DNA of 64,000 bases from QWHO01 sp039809865 (GTDB lineage Bacteria; Vulcanimicrobiota; Xenobia; Xenobiales; QWHO01): contig JBDHVW010000002.1 in the NCBI GenBank assembly GCA_039809865.1, positions 124,001 to 188,000 of the forward strand. The letters run 5' to 3'. The position numbers and the translations under genes were made by a program. Below, in pieces: positions 44,534-53,020 of the stretch; position 1 is the first letter of the stretch, and the number at the start of each line of letters is the position of its first letter. The notes under the pieces were generated by a model, which was not told where the DNA came from, searched no databases, and saw only the letters and a program-made list of their open reading frames with translations.

Positions 44534-46121
44534 GACGAGTTTGGGGCCGCGGCAGGCCGCAGAACTCGTCCTGCAGGCGCGCCAGCTTCTGACGGTGCTC
44601 CCGGACCCGCCGCTCTTTCTCGCGCCGCGAGAGTCCCGGGGGCACCACGCTGACGGTCTGCATCATCCCCACGCACTCGTGGGTCAGGATGTGGCAGTGC
44701 AGCACGTAGATCCCGTCAAAGTCGGAAAAGCGCGTGCGGAAAGTGATGCTCCCCATGGCCGGCAGGATGATGGTGTCGTGCCACACCGGGGTGTCCAGCG
44801 GCACGCCGTTCTGAGCCACCACCAGAAACGGGTTGACGTGAATGTGGAACGGGTGCTCGAACGGCGTCGTGTTGAAGACGGTCCACTCTTCCACGGCCCC
44901 GAGCTCGACCAGCTGGTCGATGCGATCGGGATCGAATTTCTGCCCGTCGATGTTGAAGCCGGCGATGGGAAAATCGGGCTGGGGCGGCATCACCTCGAAC
45001 GTGAGCTGGCGCGTGTTGGTGACCTCATCCGGAGGAATGAAGGCGAGCGCGGGCGAGACCGGCAGGCTGGTGGGAAGGGCCATCTCGACCGGTGCACGGT
45101 CGAGCACCCTGAGGGTGGCCATCGTGAAGGGCACCGTGGGCCCAAAGCCCTGATCGTGCGAGAGCGATTGAAACGCGTAGGTTCCGGGCGCTCCGGCCCG
45201 GATCATGAAGTCGGCCCGGTTGGCGTTCCCCAGGTAGATCGTGCTCTGCTCCACGGGCGCGGGGAACGTGTTGCCGTCGAAGGCGATCTGGTAGAGCGCG
45301 TGACCTTCGAGCTCCAGCAGGATGAAAGCGTCCACGCCCGCGTTGAGGAACCGGATGCGGAGGACCTCGCCCGGCACCGCCTCCAATACGGGATTGGACA
45401 GGCCGTTGATCAGCGGGATCTGGGTCGTATCGTTGAAGAACGTCGCGAAATCTTCGGGCGGGATCACTCCCTCGTCGTTCACCCGGAGCGCCTGTTGGAC
45501 CATCAGGATGTCCCGCGCCGCAGCGATCTCGGGCACCTGGTCGACCTCGCCCTCGATGATGATCGCCCCCGACATCCCGCCGAACATCTGGACCGAGACC
45601 GAGCCGTGGTTGTGGGGGTGATACCAGTAGGTTCCGGCCGGATGGTCGTCCGGCAGCAAATAGCTGTAGTCGTGGGAGGCGCCCGCCGCGAGGGTCAGCA
45701 GCACGTTGTCGCCCGGGTCCTTGGGCGTGACGTGGAAGCCGTGCGTGTGCAGGTTGGTGACACTCGGGTCCTGAGGTGGCAGGTTGATGTTGGCGGGAGC
45801 GGGATAACTGGACGGAGGCAGCTGGTTGTTGAGCTTGACGTCCAGCCGGTCGCCCTGTTTGAGGCGCAGCGTGGGGCCGGGGATCATCCCGTTATAGGTG
45901 CAGGTATAGACGCTGCGCCCGGCGGCCTCGTTGCTGGCGTTGATGCAAGTCAGCTCGGTTTGCAGCAGGCCGCCCTGCGAGCGCAGGACTGGAGGTTCGG
46001 GGAAGGCTGCGGGCGGGTCGGGGAGCGGGACGACGGGGTCGGGTTTCTGAGAGCCTCCACAGCCCGCCAGCGTGGCGACCGAAACTCCCAGCGCCAGTTG
46101 TAGCAATTCTCTCCGCTTCAC
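44496..46121 (-). CDS. Multicopper oxidase (lipoprotein, CotA/laccase-type)
   Basis: GTG at 46121 gives 541 residues. The signal MKRRELLQLALGVSVATLAGC has a twin-Arg-like start and a lipobox. Copper motifs are NLHTHGFH, YWYHPHNHGS, HPFHIHVNPF and YVLHCHILTHECVGMM, which form the trinuclear cluster and the type 1 site (Cys, flanking His, Met). It oxidises metals, phenols or bilirubin-like substrates with oxygen outside the cytoplasm. No copper gene cluster adjoins. Its C-terminus overlaps the P450 3' end. Confidence 0.95.
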   Translation of the reverse strand: MKRRELLQLALGVSVATLAGCGGSQKPDPVVPLPDPPAAFPEPPVLRSQGGLLQTELTCINASNEAAGRSVYTCTYNGMIPGPTLRLKQGDRLDVKLNNQLPPSSYPAPANINLPPQDPSVTNLHTHGFHVTPKDPGDNVLLTLAAGASHDYSYLLPDDHPAGTYWYHPHNHGSVSVQMFGGMSGAIIIEGEVDQVPEIAAARDILMVQQALRVNDEGVIPPEDFATFFNDTTQIPLINGLSNPVLEAVPGEVLRIRFLNAGVDAFILLELEGHALYQIAFDGNTFPAPVEQSTIYLGNANRADFMIRAGAPGTYAFQSLSHDQGFGPTVPFTMATLRVLDRAPVEMALPTSLPVSPALAFIPPDEVTNTRQLTFEVMPPQPDFPIAGFNIDGQKFDPDRIDQLVELGAVEEWTVFNTTPFEHPFHIHVNPFLVVAQNGVPLDTPVWHDTIILPAMGSITFRTRFSDFDGIYVLHCHILTHECVGMMQTVSVVPPGLSRREKERRVREHRQKLARLQDEFCGLPRPQTRLRWGAPSAPREA

Positions 46122-46140
46122 ACTGACTTAGCCTTCACTC

Positions 46141-46159
46141 GGTCTCCCATCTCCCATCT
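46141..46159 (-). repeat. Heptanucleotide repeat AGATGGG x2 at AAA stop codon
   Basis: On the minus strand two AGATGGG units plus a partial AGACC follow immediately on the AAA ATPase stop (TGA then GATGGG). Same heptamer as 31504-31535, in the same position relative to a stop codon. Confidence 0.8.
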
Positions 46160-47652
46160 CAGCTCCGCACTCCCATCCTCCGCTCGACGGGCTCCTTGAA
46201 TTGCTGTTTCACCGGTCCCACCGCGCCCATCAGGTCTTCCAATTGGATGCGCGGGCGCCCTTCTTCATCCTTCGAGTCGCGGTACAGGGCACGGATTGCT
46301 GCCTGCTTGACCAGCTCGTGCAGTGCCGCCGGCAGCAAGCCGTCGGAGGCCTCGGCGACCTGCTGCAATTCCTCTTCGGGCAACTCGCCCGAGACCTCCA
46401 GGAAACGCTTGAGAAGCCGCTGGCGCAGCTTGACGTTGGGGGGCGGAATGGTGAGCACGCGGTCCACGCGCCCCGGGCGGCGAATGAGCGCCGCCTCCAT
46501 CTCGCTCGAGTCGTTGGTGGTCATCAGCACCACCACGTCCTCGTTGCCCTGCACGCCGTCCATCTCGGTCAAGAGCGCGCCCAGGAACAGCGAGAGGTTG
46601 TTCTGATAGCGGTTGGTGGCGATCAGGTCCACGTCCTCCATCAGAATGAGGCTGGGCGAAAGGTCGCGCGCCAGCTGGAACACCAGGCGCAGCTGGTCGG
46701 GAGACTCGCCCTGCACCAGGATGGCCGTGAACTCGGGCGCGTTGGTCAGCAGCCAGCGCACCAGCGTGGTCTTGCCGGTGCCGGGAGGGCCCACCATCAA
46801 CAGGCCGCGCTTGGTGGGGATTCCGGCCGCCTTGAGCTGCTCGCGGTTCTTCATGAACGCCAGCACGGCGTGGTCGACCTCGCCCAGCAGCTCCTCGTCG
46901 AACACGGGATTCTCGCCGCTGGGTCGACTCAGGATGCTGAGCTTGGTCTGCTCCAGAATGCCCCCCGTGAGCGAAATGAGGCAGCCGCGATAGCGGTTGT
47001 TGCGGGTGATCTCGCGGCGGATGCGCTGGCCCAGCTTCTCGGCAGCCATCTCGCCGCCGCCCTTCAGGAAGCCGACGTGGATGGTGACGTCCTCCGAGTA
47101 GCCCTGGTCCCAGTAGGTGGTGTCCACCACCAGAGGCTGCCCGTCCAGCTCCAGGAAGTAGAGGCTGGGCGCGCGCAACGAGATGCTCTGGCCGGGGCCG
47201 GTCTCGAGCTCGGTGATCACGTCGAGTCCGCCGGGGCGCAGCGTCTGGTCCACCCAGTGGTCGAAGCCTACGGCGCCCAGCGGTGGGACCAGGTTGAACT
47301 GGAGGTTGGCGGTGGGGCTCATCGGGGTGGGAGACACGGCCAGGGGCTCGCGCTTGCCCAGCTCCTCGTGCAGCCGCTCGCACGCCAGGCGGAAGTCGTC
47401 GTGCAGATAGCGTTTGATGCTGATGGTCAGGACGCCGATCTGGTCGCGCTTCTTGAACCTGAGAAAGCCTTTCAGCGCGTGCCGGGCGCCCGCCCGCGTG
47501 CCCAGCCAGGAGATAAAGAAGCCCTGGTCGCGCAGCCAGCCCAGTACCTGGTTGGGCAGCCCCAGCACGAGCCACAACACCAGCGGGAGGACGAGCGGGA
47601 GAAGCAGCAGCAGTCCGAAGATTTCCAGGGCGGTTTGCAGGGCGGGCGGCAC
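46159..47652 (-). CDS. Membrane-anchored AAA ATPase
   Basis: GTG at 47652 gives 497 residues. A strong membrane helix (FGLLLLLPLVLPLVLWLVLG) is near the N-terminus. A beta-rich region (about 60-230) leads to the AAA module: Walker A MVGPPGTGKTTLV (Lys294), Walker B SLILMEDVDLIA, sensor VLMTTNDSSEMEAALI and Arg finger region RRPGRVDRVL. The organisation resembles BCS1/FtsH-like remodelling ATPases but no protease domain is present. The substrate is unknown. It lies behind the HNH gene and a terminator. Confidence 0.88.
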   Translation of the reverse strand: MPPALQTALEIFGLLLLLPLVLPLVLWLVLGLPNQVLGWLRDQGFFISWLGTRAGARHALKGFLRFKKRDQIGVLTISIKRYLHDDFRLACERLHEELGKREPLAVSPTPMSPTANLQFNLVPPLGAVGFDHWVDQTLRPGGLDVITELETGPGQSISLRAPSLYFLELDGQPLVVDTTYWDQGYSEDVTIHVGFLKGGGEMAAEKLGQRIRREITRNNRYRGCLISLTGGILEQTKLSILSRPSGENPVFDEELLGEVDHAVLAFMKNREQLKAAGIPTKRGLLMVGPPGTGKTTLVRWLLTNAPEFTAILVQGESPDQLRLVFQLARDLSPSLILMEDVDLIATNRYQNNLSLFLGALLTEMDGVQGNEDVVVLMTTNDSSEMEAALIRRPGRVDRVLTIPPPNVKLRQRLLKRFLEVSGELPEEELQQVAEASDGLLPAALHELVKQAAIRALYRDSKDEEGRPRIQLEDLMGAVGPVKQQFKEPVERRMGVRS

Positions 47653-47674
47653 GGGCCGGTCTTCTGAATAGAAG

Positions 47675-47700
47675 AGAGCCGGACCTTCCGGTCCGGCTCT
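47675..47700 (-). terminator. Terminator after HNH nuclease gene
   Basis: A perfect 11-bp stem (47675-47685 with 47690-47700) closes a four-base loop three bases beyond the HNH stop. The trailing T content on the minus strand is moderate (CTTCTATTC). Confidence 0.7.
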
Positions 47701-47703
47701 CGT

Positions 47704-48225
47704 TCAGCCGGGCACCTCTTCGATGCTGATATTCCAGAACAGGAAGCGAGCCCAGCCCTCGCGCGACGCGTCTTGCTTGATCAACAGCCAGGGGATGTGC
47801 GACGGCTTGCGCGGTTTGCGCATCAACGCCATGTTGGCCTCTTCGGGGGTGCGGTTGTTTTTGCGCCGGTTGCACAGGGCGCAGGCACAAACGCAGTTTT
47901 CCCACGAGTCGGGGCCCTTGCGGCTGCGGGGCCGGACATGGTCGACCGTGTCACCCGGCTTACCGCAGTACTGGCAGATGTGCCGGTCGCGGAGCAGGAC
48001 GTTCTTGCGGGTCAGGGGGACCTCTTTGAAAGGCCGGTGGATGAAATAGAGCATCCGGATGATCGAGGGCAGCGGCAGGCGCAGGTGGCGCGATGTCACG
48101 GCTCGATTGTCCACGCTCTCGACTACCTCGGCCTTCCGCTTGTAGATCAGCTTGACCGCGCGCTTGAGAGAGGTTACGTTGAGGAACTCATAACTGGCGT
48201 TGAGCACCAAAACGGCGTGGCTCAT
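47704..48225 (-). CDS. HNH endonuclease family protein
   Basis: The 173-residue product carries a zinc-binding HNH motif: CQYCGKPGDTVDHVRPRSR, then WENCVCACALCNRRKNNRTP, with two CxxC pairs and the catalytic DHVRP. The N-terminus AVLVLNASYEFLNVTSLKRA and VKLIYKRKAEVVES matches the widespread stand-alone HNH proteins found in many cyanobacteria and other bacteria. Function is a DNA nuclease of unknown role; no toxin or homing partner adjoins. Confidence 0.92.
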   Translation of the reverse strand: MSHAVLVLNASYEFLNVTSLKRAVKLIYKRKAEVVESVDNRAVTSRHLRLPLPSIIRMLYFIHRPFKEVPLTRKNVLLRDRHICQYCGKPGDTVDHVRPRSRKGPDSWENCVCACALCNRRKNNRTPEEANMALMRKPRKPSHIPWLLIKQDASREGWARFLFWNISIEEVPG

Positions 48226-48367
48226 GTCGGGTACGTCTTCGCCCGAGTTGCGAAGACGCTTTGATCCTCCTTCCTGTTTGAGCGACCCCGCGTCTTTGAA
48301 TATTCCTCCGGCCCGGTCGGGTTGTGGGGGAATAAAAGAGCGTGGAGATCCTACCCTTTATAGCACA

Positions 48368-48514
48368 ATGAAGACCGCTCTGTCAATCGGTCCGCTGATC
48401 GCCAATGGCGTCATTGCTTGGTTTTGGGCGCTTTTTCTGGTGAATATTTTTCAACAGCGAACAGGTATCGGTGACGATCGTCACCGACGAAGCCGATTCC
48501 GACCGCTATCCTGA
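48368..48514 (+). CDS. Possible small membrane protein, 48 residues
   Basis: In the 315-bp gap between the HNH and 48541 genes an ATG frame reads ALSIGPLIANGVIAWFWALF, a single membrane helix, with a basic Arg/His-rich tail. TTTATA lies five bases upstream, fitting a leaderless start, but the -35 is absent. The C-terminal 14 residues look random. The rest of the gap shows nothing else convincing. Confidence 0.3.
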   Translation: MKTALSIGPLIANGVIAWFWALFLVNIFQQRTGIGDDRHRRSRFRPLS

Positions 48515-48540
48515 GAAGACCTCACCTCAGGAGGCTCGCG

Positions 48541-48918
48541 ATGGAGAGCGGTATCGACTTTTTGCCCATGATCATCGAGCAGATCCAGGCTCGTCGCTGC
48601 CGAACCAGCGCCGTGAGACGGTGGTTGGAGGTGGCTCGCAGAGAGCTGGCAGACCGCCAGCGTCTGCGCCAGCAGCGCATGCCGGCCGGCGTTCCCCGCA
48701 CTTACGTCCAGCGCTGGCAGGAGGTGCAGGCCTGCGCCGAGCGCGAGCTCAAGAACCTGCGGGCGGCTCTGGACCTGATCGAGGCCTTCTGTCAGGATGG
48801 CAAGACTGCCCGCCTGGGCCGGGCCCTGTTGCTTCATAACGCCGCCGGGCTGGCGTTTCAGAGCTATTGCAAGAAGCGGATGGCGGTTCTGGTCAACCCT
48901 ACTTATCTGGCTGCATAG
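48541..48918 (+). CDS. Hypothetical helical basic protein, 125 residues
   Basis: AGGAGG precedes the ATG. The 125-residue product is Arg/Leu-rich and helical (CRTSAVRRWLEVARRELADR, RWQEVQACAERELKNLRAAL, CQDGKTARLGRALLLHNAAG), with four Cys. It may bind nucleic acid or a partner protein, judging by charge only. It is 36 bp upstream of the MFS gene. Confidence 0.65.
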   Translation: MESGIDFLPMIIEQIQARRCRTSAVRRWLEVARRELADRQRLRQQRMPAGVPRTYVQRWQEVQACAERELKNLRAALDLIEAFCQDGKTARLGRALLLHNAAGLAFQSYCKKRMAVLVNPTYLAA

Positions 48919-48954
48919 GAGTCGGCACGGCAAAAAGCAAACACACTCCCGCCG

Positions 48955-50199
48955 ATGAAACTCCGGGCGCCTCGCGGTTACTCCTCCGATTTCTGGAAGG
49001 CCTGTGTCATGAACCTGTTCGCACTGACCGGACAGGGCGTCTTGTTCTTGTTGACGCTGTATTTCATGGACTCGGGCCTCAATCCGTCCCAGATCGGGAT
49101 GACCGAGGCCGCCTTCTGGATCATCTCCGTCCTCATCCAGCCCTGGCTGGGGCGTCGTCTGGACCGCTGGGGCCGCCGCCGTTTCTTTATCTGGGGCACC
49201 TACCTGATGTTCGCTTCCACCCTGTGCTACCTGTATCTCCCGGTCTACCTGCCGTTGATGATCCTGGTGCGGCTCATGCACGGGCTTGGATTCAGCTTTT
49301 TCTTTACCTCGACCTGGACCTGGGTGTCCGATCAGGCGCCTCCCGACAAGCTGACGGAGATGCTGGGAGTGTTCGGCGTCTCCGGACTGCTGGCGGGCGC
49401 CTGCGGCCCGGTGCTGGCCGAGCAGCTCAAGCTGGCGTTCGGCTTCCGCGAGGTGTTTCAGGCCGCGGCGGGCCTCATCCTGGGCGGGGCGTTGCTGTCG
49501 CACCTGGTGCACGAGCCCCCTCACCACGTCCATTTCGCGCCCGAGCGGCGCAGTCTGAGCTTCCTCAAGCTGGCGTTCTCCAATCGCATGCGCGGCCTGA
49601 CGTTCGCCTGTCTGGCGATGGGGATGGCCATCGCCAGCGTCTTCGCCTTTATCGCGCCCTACATCGAGTACAAGCATCTCAACGGCATCGGCTATGTCTT
49701 CGTCTGCTACGTGCTGGCGGCGGTCTTGAGCCGCGTGTTCGCGGGTAAGCTGTCGTCGCGGCTCGGGGCCGCGGGCACTATCCCGATGGCCCTGGTGTTG
49801 CAGGGGGGGTCGCTGATGCTGTTCAGCTATCTCAGCCCCGTGGGCTGGCGCGGGCTGCCTTTGATGCTGGGAACGGGCGCCGGGGCCGGGCTGGCCTACG
49901 GGCTCATCTACCCGGCCCTCTCGGCCCTGGCGGTGGAGCGCTCTGGCAGCCAACGTGGCCTGGGAATGAGCGTGGTCATGTGTTTCGGCGATCTGGGCAG
50001 CGCGCTGGGCTCGTTTGGAGCCGGGCAGATCGCTCAGTTCTTCTCCTTCGATTGGATGTGGGTCAGTATCGGCGCGACCGTGGTCGTCATCGCCCTGATC
50101 TTCGTGTTGTTGGAAGCCCGCTGGCGCGCCCGCCGGCGCAAACGAAAAGCGATCGAGCCGCCGCTGCGCCTGGTCGGCCGGGAGAATCAGCTCGGGTAG
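48955..50199 (+). CDS. MFS transporter
   Basis: The 414-residue protein has twelve hydrophobic helices. GRRLDRWGRRRFFIWG is the MFS loop 2-3 signature, and ERSGSQRGLGMSVVMCFGDLG fits the later helices. It is a proton-coupled importer or exporter of unknown substrate. No ribosome site is evident before ATG 48955, which begins at KLRAPRGYSSDFWK. 28 bp separate it from pssA, so the two could be cotranscribed. Confidence 0.88.
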   Translation: MKLRAPRGYSSDFWKACVMNLFALTGQGVLFLLTLYFMDSGLNPSQIGMTEAAFWIISVLIQPWLGRRLDRWGRRRFFIWGTYLMFASTLCYLYLPVYLPLMILVRLMHGLGFSFFFTSTWTWVSDQAPPDKLTEMLGVFGVSGLLAGACGPVLAEQLKLAFGFREVFQAAAGLILGGALLSHLVHEPPHHVHFAPERRSLSFLKLAFSNRMRGLTFACLAMGMAIASVFAFIAPYIEYKHLNGIGYVFVCYVLAAVLSRVFAGKLSSRLGAAGTIPMALVLQGGSLMLFSYLSPVGWRGLPLMLGTGAGAGLAYGLIYPALSALAVERSGSQRGLGMSVVMCFGDLGSALGSFGAGQIAQFFSFDWMWVSIGATVVVIALIFVLLEARWRARRRKRKAIEPPLRLVGRENQLG

Positions 50200-50227
50200 G
50201 GATTTTCCTGCTGAGGACGAACCGTCG

Positions 50228-50938
50228 GTGATGTTTCGCGCGGCCTACGACTTCCTGATCCGGCCCACGCACCCCCTGAAGGCGCACTTTTACCTCGTCA
50301 CCGCTTGCACCAGCGCCAATCTGCTGCTGGGTTTGCTGGCGGTGCTGGCCGTCATGGCCGGGTTCCCCTCGGTGGCCGCCTGGTGCCTTTTGATCTGTGT
50401 CGTGATGGACGCTCTGGACGGCGCCCTGGCCAAGTTCTGGAACGTGGCCACCCCCTTCGGAGCGCAGCTCGACTCGTTGGCCGACATGACCTCGTTCATC
50501 GTGGCCGGCTCGGTGCTGGCGTTCGCGTGGCTCAAGCCGTTCATCGCGCTGCCCATCATCGGGGCTGCCAGCGGCCTGTGGCTCTTGACCGGCGCCTACC
50601 GGTTGGCGCGCTTCAATGTGACCGCTCCGGGCCCGTATTTTACCGGATTGCCCACCACCTTCGTGACGGCGGTTCTCTCCGGGACCTACCTGATGGCCCC
50701 GCACTTGCCCGCGCTCTGGGCGCTGGCGCTGGTGGTGACGCTGGCCTGCTTGATGGTGAGCGTTTTCCCTTATCCCAAGCGCGGGCAGCTCAAGCGCGTA
50801 CCGGTCTGGATCTGGGTCACGGTGGCTTCGGGTGCGCTGGTCAATTTCTACGGCACGCTCTGGTTGTTGGCCCTGGCCTACATCCTCAGCGGGCCGATTC
50901 TCTGGCTCGCTCGCAAGTATAGCGGGCCAGCGGAGTAA
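50228..50938 (+). CDS. pssA: CDP-alcohol phosphatidyltransferase, phosphatidylserine synthase-like
   Basis: The 236-residue inner-membrane protein (GTG at 50228, TGAGGA ten bases upstream) has about six helices and the CDP-alcohol phosphotransferase signature DALDGALAKFWNVATPFGAQLDSLAD (the D-x2-DG-x2-A ... G-x3-D-x3-D pattern; Lys in place of Arg). It condenses CDP-diacylglycerol with serine to give phosphatidylserine. The assignment as serine-type rests on the adjacent, convergent phosphatidylserine decarboxylase. The 3' end overlaps that gene by 53 bp. Confidence 0.85.
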   Translation: MMFRAAYDFLIRPTHPLKAHFYLVTACTSANLLLGLLAVLAVMAGFPSVAAWCLLICVVMDALDGALAKFWNVATPFGAQLDSLADMTSFIVAGSVLAFAWLKPFIALPIIGAASGLWLLTGAYRLARFNVTAPGPYFTGLPTTFVTAVLSGTYLMAPHLPALWALALVVTLACLMVSVFPYPKRGQLKRVPVWIWVTVASGALVNFYGTLWLLALAYILSGPILWLARKYSGPAE

Positions 50939-52241
50939 TTCCCCCCACGACCCGGTCGCCCGGCTTCACCAGCACTTCGACCATCCCGGACGGCAGATAG
51001 ACGTCGGTGCGCGAGCCAAACCGGATCAGTCCGTAGCGCTCGCCCTGGGCCAGCAAGTCGCCCACTCCGAACCAGTTCACGATGCGGCGCGCCAGCACGC
51101 CCACGCGTTGCGCCACGGCACAGCGCCCGTAGAGGCCTTCGATGACGGTGAAGCGGCTGTGGTTGTGCTCGGCGCCCGGCCGGAAGGCGGGCTGGTTGCC
51201 GCCCGAGCGGCTGAAGCCGTCCACGATCTTGCCGGCGATGGGGGAGCGATTGATGTGCACGTCGTTGACGCCCAGGAAGGTCGAGATGCGCACCCATTCT
51301 CCCTCGCCCAGGCGGGGGTCGTTCCTCGTCTCGATCGCCAGCACCGTGCCGTCGGCGGCCGAGTAGGCCAGCTGGGTGTCGAGGCGCACCTTGCGCTCGG
51401 GGTCGCGCAGGAAGGCGGAGTAGCCTGCCGCCGCGGCCAGTGGGGCGCTGGCGTAGGGAATCTTGAGCGCGCGCATCAGGGCGCTGAGGGCGGTCATGAG
51501 GGTAGCCCCTTTGACTGCCTCGCGGCTCAGTCCCCAGCCAAACGGGAGTTTCATGGTGAAGCGGTCTTCCAGGGGCTCGAGCGCCAGGGCGCGGCTGGCC
51601 GGGCCGGGGGAGAAGCGCAGGTAGCGAATCCAGGCCGGGGGCAGGTTGCGCATCACCGTGCGGCGGGCGATCTGGAACTGGGAGATGTACTCGTTGACCA
51701 CGCGGTCGACGGAGCGGAATCTCTCGGGGTAGAGCGGCCCCATGAGGTGGCGTCGCAGCCCGCGCAGCCAGGCGTACTCGATGTAGCTCATAATGCCGCC
51801 CGGCTTGAGCAGCACGCGGCAGCGCTCGAAGATGGCGCGCACCAGGTCGGGCGGCAGAATGGTGAAGGGGATGGAGCAGATGATGTAGTCGTACTCCCCT
51901 TCGCCTTCGAGCTCGGCGGCGCTGGCCGCCTGAAGGGTGACGCGTCCCTGGTGGGCCAGGAAGGCCGGCTCGGTCTCGATGCGTTGTTGCAGGTATTCGA
52001 CGAAAGCGGGGTGGATCTCACAGAGCACCAGCTGGTCGTGGGGGCCGATGCAGGGGAGGATGTGGGTGGTGATGGCGCCGGTGCCGGCCCCCAGCTCGAG
52101 CACCTTCTTGGGGGCGACGTGCCGGGCGCACTCTTCGGCCATCGCGCGCGCCGCGAACCCCGAGGTCGGCGCAATGGCGCCGATGCTCGCTTTCTTCCCC
52201 TTGCTCTGGACCTGATTGAGAAAATGCAGCGTTTGGTTCAT
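50886..52241 (-). CDS. Fusion of SAM-dependent phospholipid methyltransferase and phosphatidylserine decarboxylase
   Basis: The 451-residue protein joins two enzymes. Residues 1-200 are a class I methyltransferase (KVLELGAGTGAITTHILPC, DYIICSIPFTILPPDLVR, VLLKPGGIMSYIEYAWL), close to the PmtA phosphatidylethanolamine N-methyltransferases of rhizobia. Residues 235-445 are a short-form phosphatidylserine decarboxylase: NDVHINR (about 326-332), GVLARRIVNW and the self-cleavage site RFGSRTDVYLP, with cleavage between Gly409 and Ser410 generating the pyruvoyl cofactor. The product pair would make phosphatidylethanolamine and methylate it. ATG at 52241 is assumed; ATG at 52301 is possible. No ribosome site is clear. 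Confidence 0.88.
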   Translation of the reverse strand: MNQTLHFLNQVQSKGKKASIGAIAPTSGFAARAMAEECARHVAPKKVLELGAGTGAITTHILPCIGPHDQLVLCEIHPAFVEYLQQRIETEPAFLAHQGRVTLQAASAAELEGEGEYDYIICSIPFTILPPDLVRAIFERCRVLLKPGGIMSYIEYAWLRGLRRHLMGPLYPERFRSVDRVVNEYISQFQIARRTVMRNLPPAWIRYLRFSPGPASRALALEPLEDRFTMKLPFGWGLSREAVKGATLMTALSALMRALKIPYASAPLAAAAGYSAFLRDPERKVRLDTQLAYSAADGTVLAIETRNDPRLGEGEWVRISTFLGVNDVHINRSPIAGKIVDGFSRSGGNQPAFRPGAEHNHSRFTVIEGLYGRCAVAQRVGVLARRIVNWFGVGDLLAQGERYGLIRFGSRTDVYLPSGMVEVLVKPGDRVVGGITPLARYTCERARESAR

Positions 52242-52310
52242 CGTTTGAAAGAAGGGGGTTTCGGGGTTCGTGCTTGCGAACCTTTCGGGGGCTGGGCGCA
52301 TCTGAGGGGT

Positions 52311-52712
52311 ATGCAACCGATCGGAAGTCGACCTTCGGGCGCCGAGCCAGGCCGCCTGTTTCGCTGGGTGGTCGTGACCCTCTGGCTCGCCTTCGCCGGA
52401 TGGTTCCTGGTGCTGGCTCTCTGGACGTTTTTTCAGGAGATGGCGGGAACGAGCACCCTGGTCGGGCCGGCCGGGTCGACGCGGAGTGACCTCCTGCGCA
52501 ACTGGGGGATGCCGGACGCCATCTTCGCCCGGCGCGAGGGGATGTTCGACGGCTATTTCGTTTACGCCGTGGGTGAGGACCGGGTCCGCTGCGAGGAGCT
52601 CCCCCCTGTGCCCTACCAGGCCTGGGGCTACCGAACCCACCTCCTCGAGTGCGTCGTGGTCTACCTGGATCGGACCGGCGCGGTGACGGCCGTCTATCGG
52701 GGGGACACGTGA
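52311..52712 (+). CDS. Small membrane protein, paralogue 1 of 3
   Basis: The 133-residue protein has one N-terminal membrane helix (WVVVTLWLAFAGWFLVLALW). Its soluble part has DLLRNWGMPDAIFARREGM and ends CVVVYLDRTGAVTAVYRGDT. The same two blocks recur in the next two genes. GAGGGG precedes the ATG. Overlap of ATGA/GTGA type links it to paralogue 2. Function unknown; the C-terminal VVVYLDRxGxVTxVYRGxT block looks like a lid or secretion tail. Confidence 0.7.
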   Translation: MQPIGSRPSGAEPGRLFRWVVVTLWLAFAGWFLVLALWTFFQEMAGTSTLVGPAGSTRSDLLRNWGMPDAIFARREGMFDGYFVYAVGEDRVRCEELPPVPYQAWGYRTHLLECVVVYLDRTGAVTAVYRGDT

Positions 52713-53020
52713 AAGATTGGCTGGTGGCCTTCCTGTGCGTGTGCGTCTTGGGAGGTTTTCTTGTCTGGCCTCTGGTGGACCCTCACTGCCTGGACGGGCC
52801 GCCGGGGCCGACGCGGCGCGAGTTGGAATCCAACTGGGGCGTGCCCCTGCGCGTCCTGTCCCCGGGACAGGAGAAGTCTTATGGCTACTACGAGTTCTAC
52901 CCCGCTCTGCCACCTCTGACGGGCGAGGCTTACGTCTATTCCGGGGGTCTGGCTCGAATCTATCTCATCTACCTCGACCGCTCCGGCCGCGTCACCGGCG
53001 TCTATCACGGGGGCACATGA
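52709..53020 (+). CDS. Small membrane protein, paralogue 2 of 3
   Basis: GTG at 52709 overlaps the previous stop. The 103-residue protein starts KDWLVAFLCVCVLGGFLVW (membrane helix), has PTRRELESNWGVPLRVLSPG and ends IYLIYLDRSGRVTGVYHGGT. It is shorter than its neighbours by missing the segment between helix and the NWG block. It overlaps the next gene by four bases. Tandem duplication is the likely origin. Confidence 0.7.
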   Translation: MKDWLVAFLCVCVLGGFLVWPLVDPHCLDGPPGPTRRELESNWGVPLRVLSPGQEKSYGYYEFYPALPPLTGEAYVYSGGLARIYLIYLDRSGRVTGVYHGGT

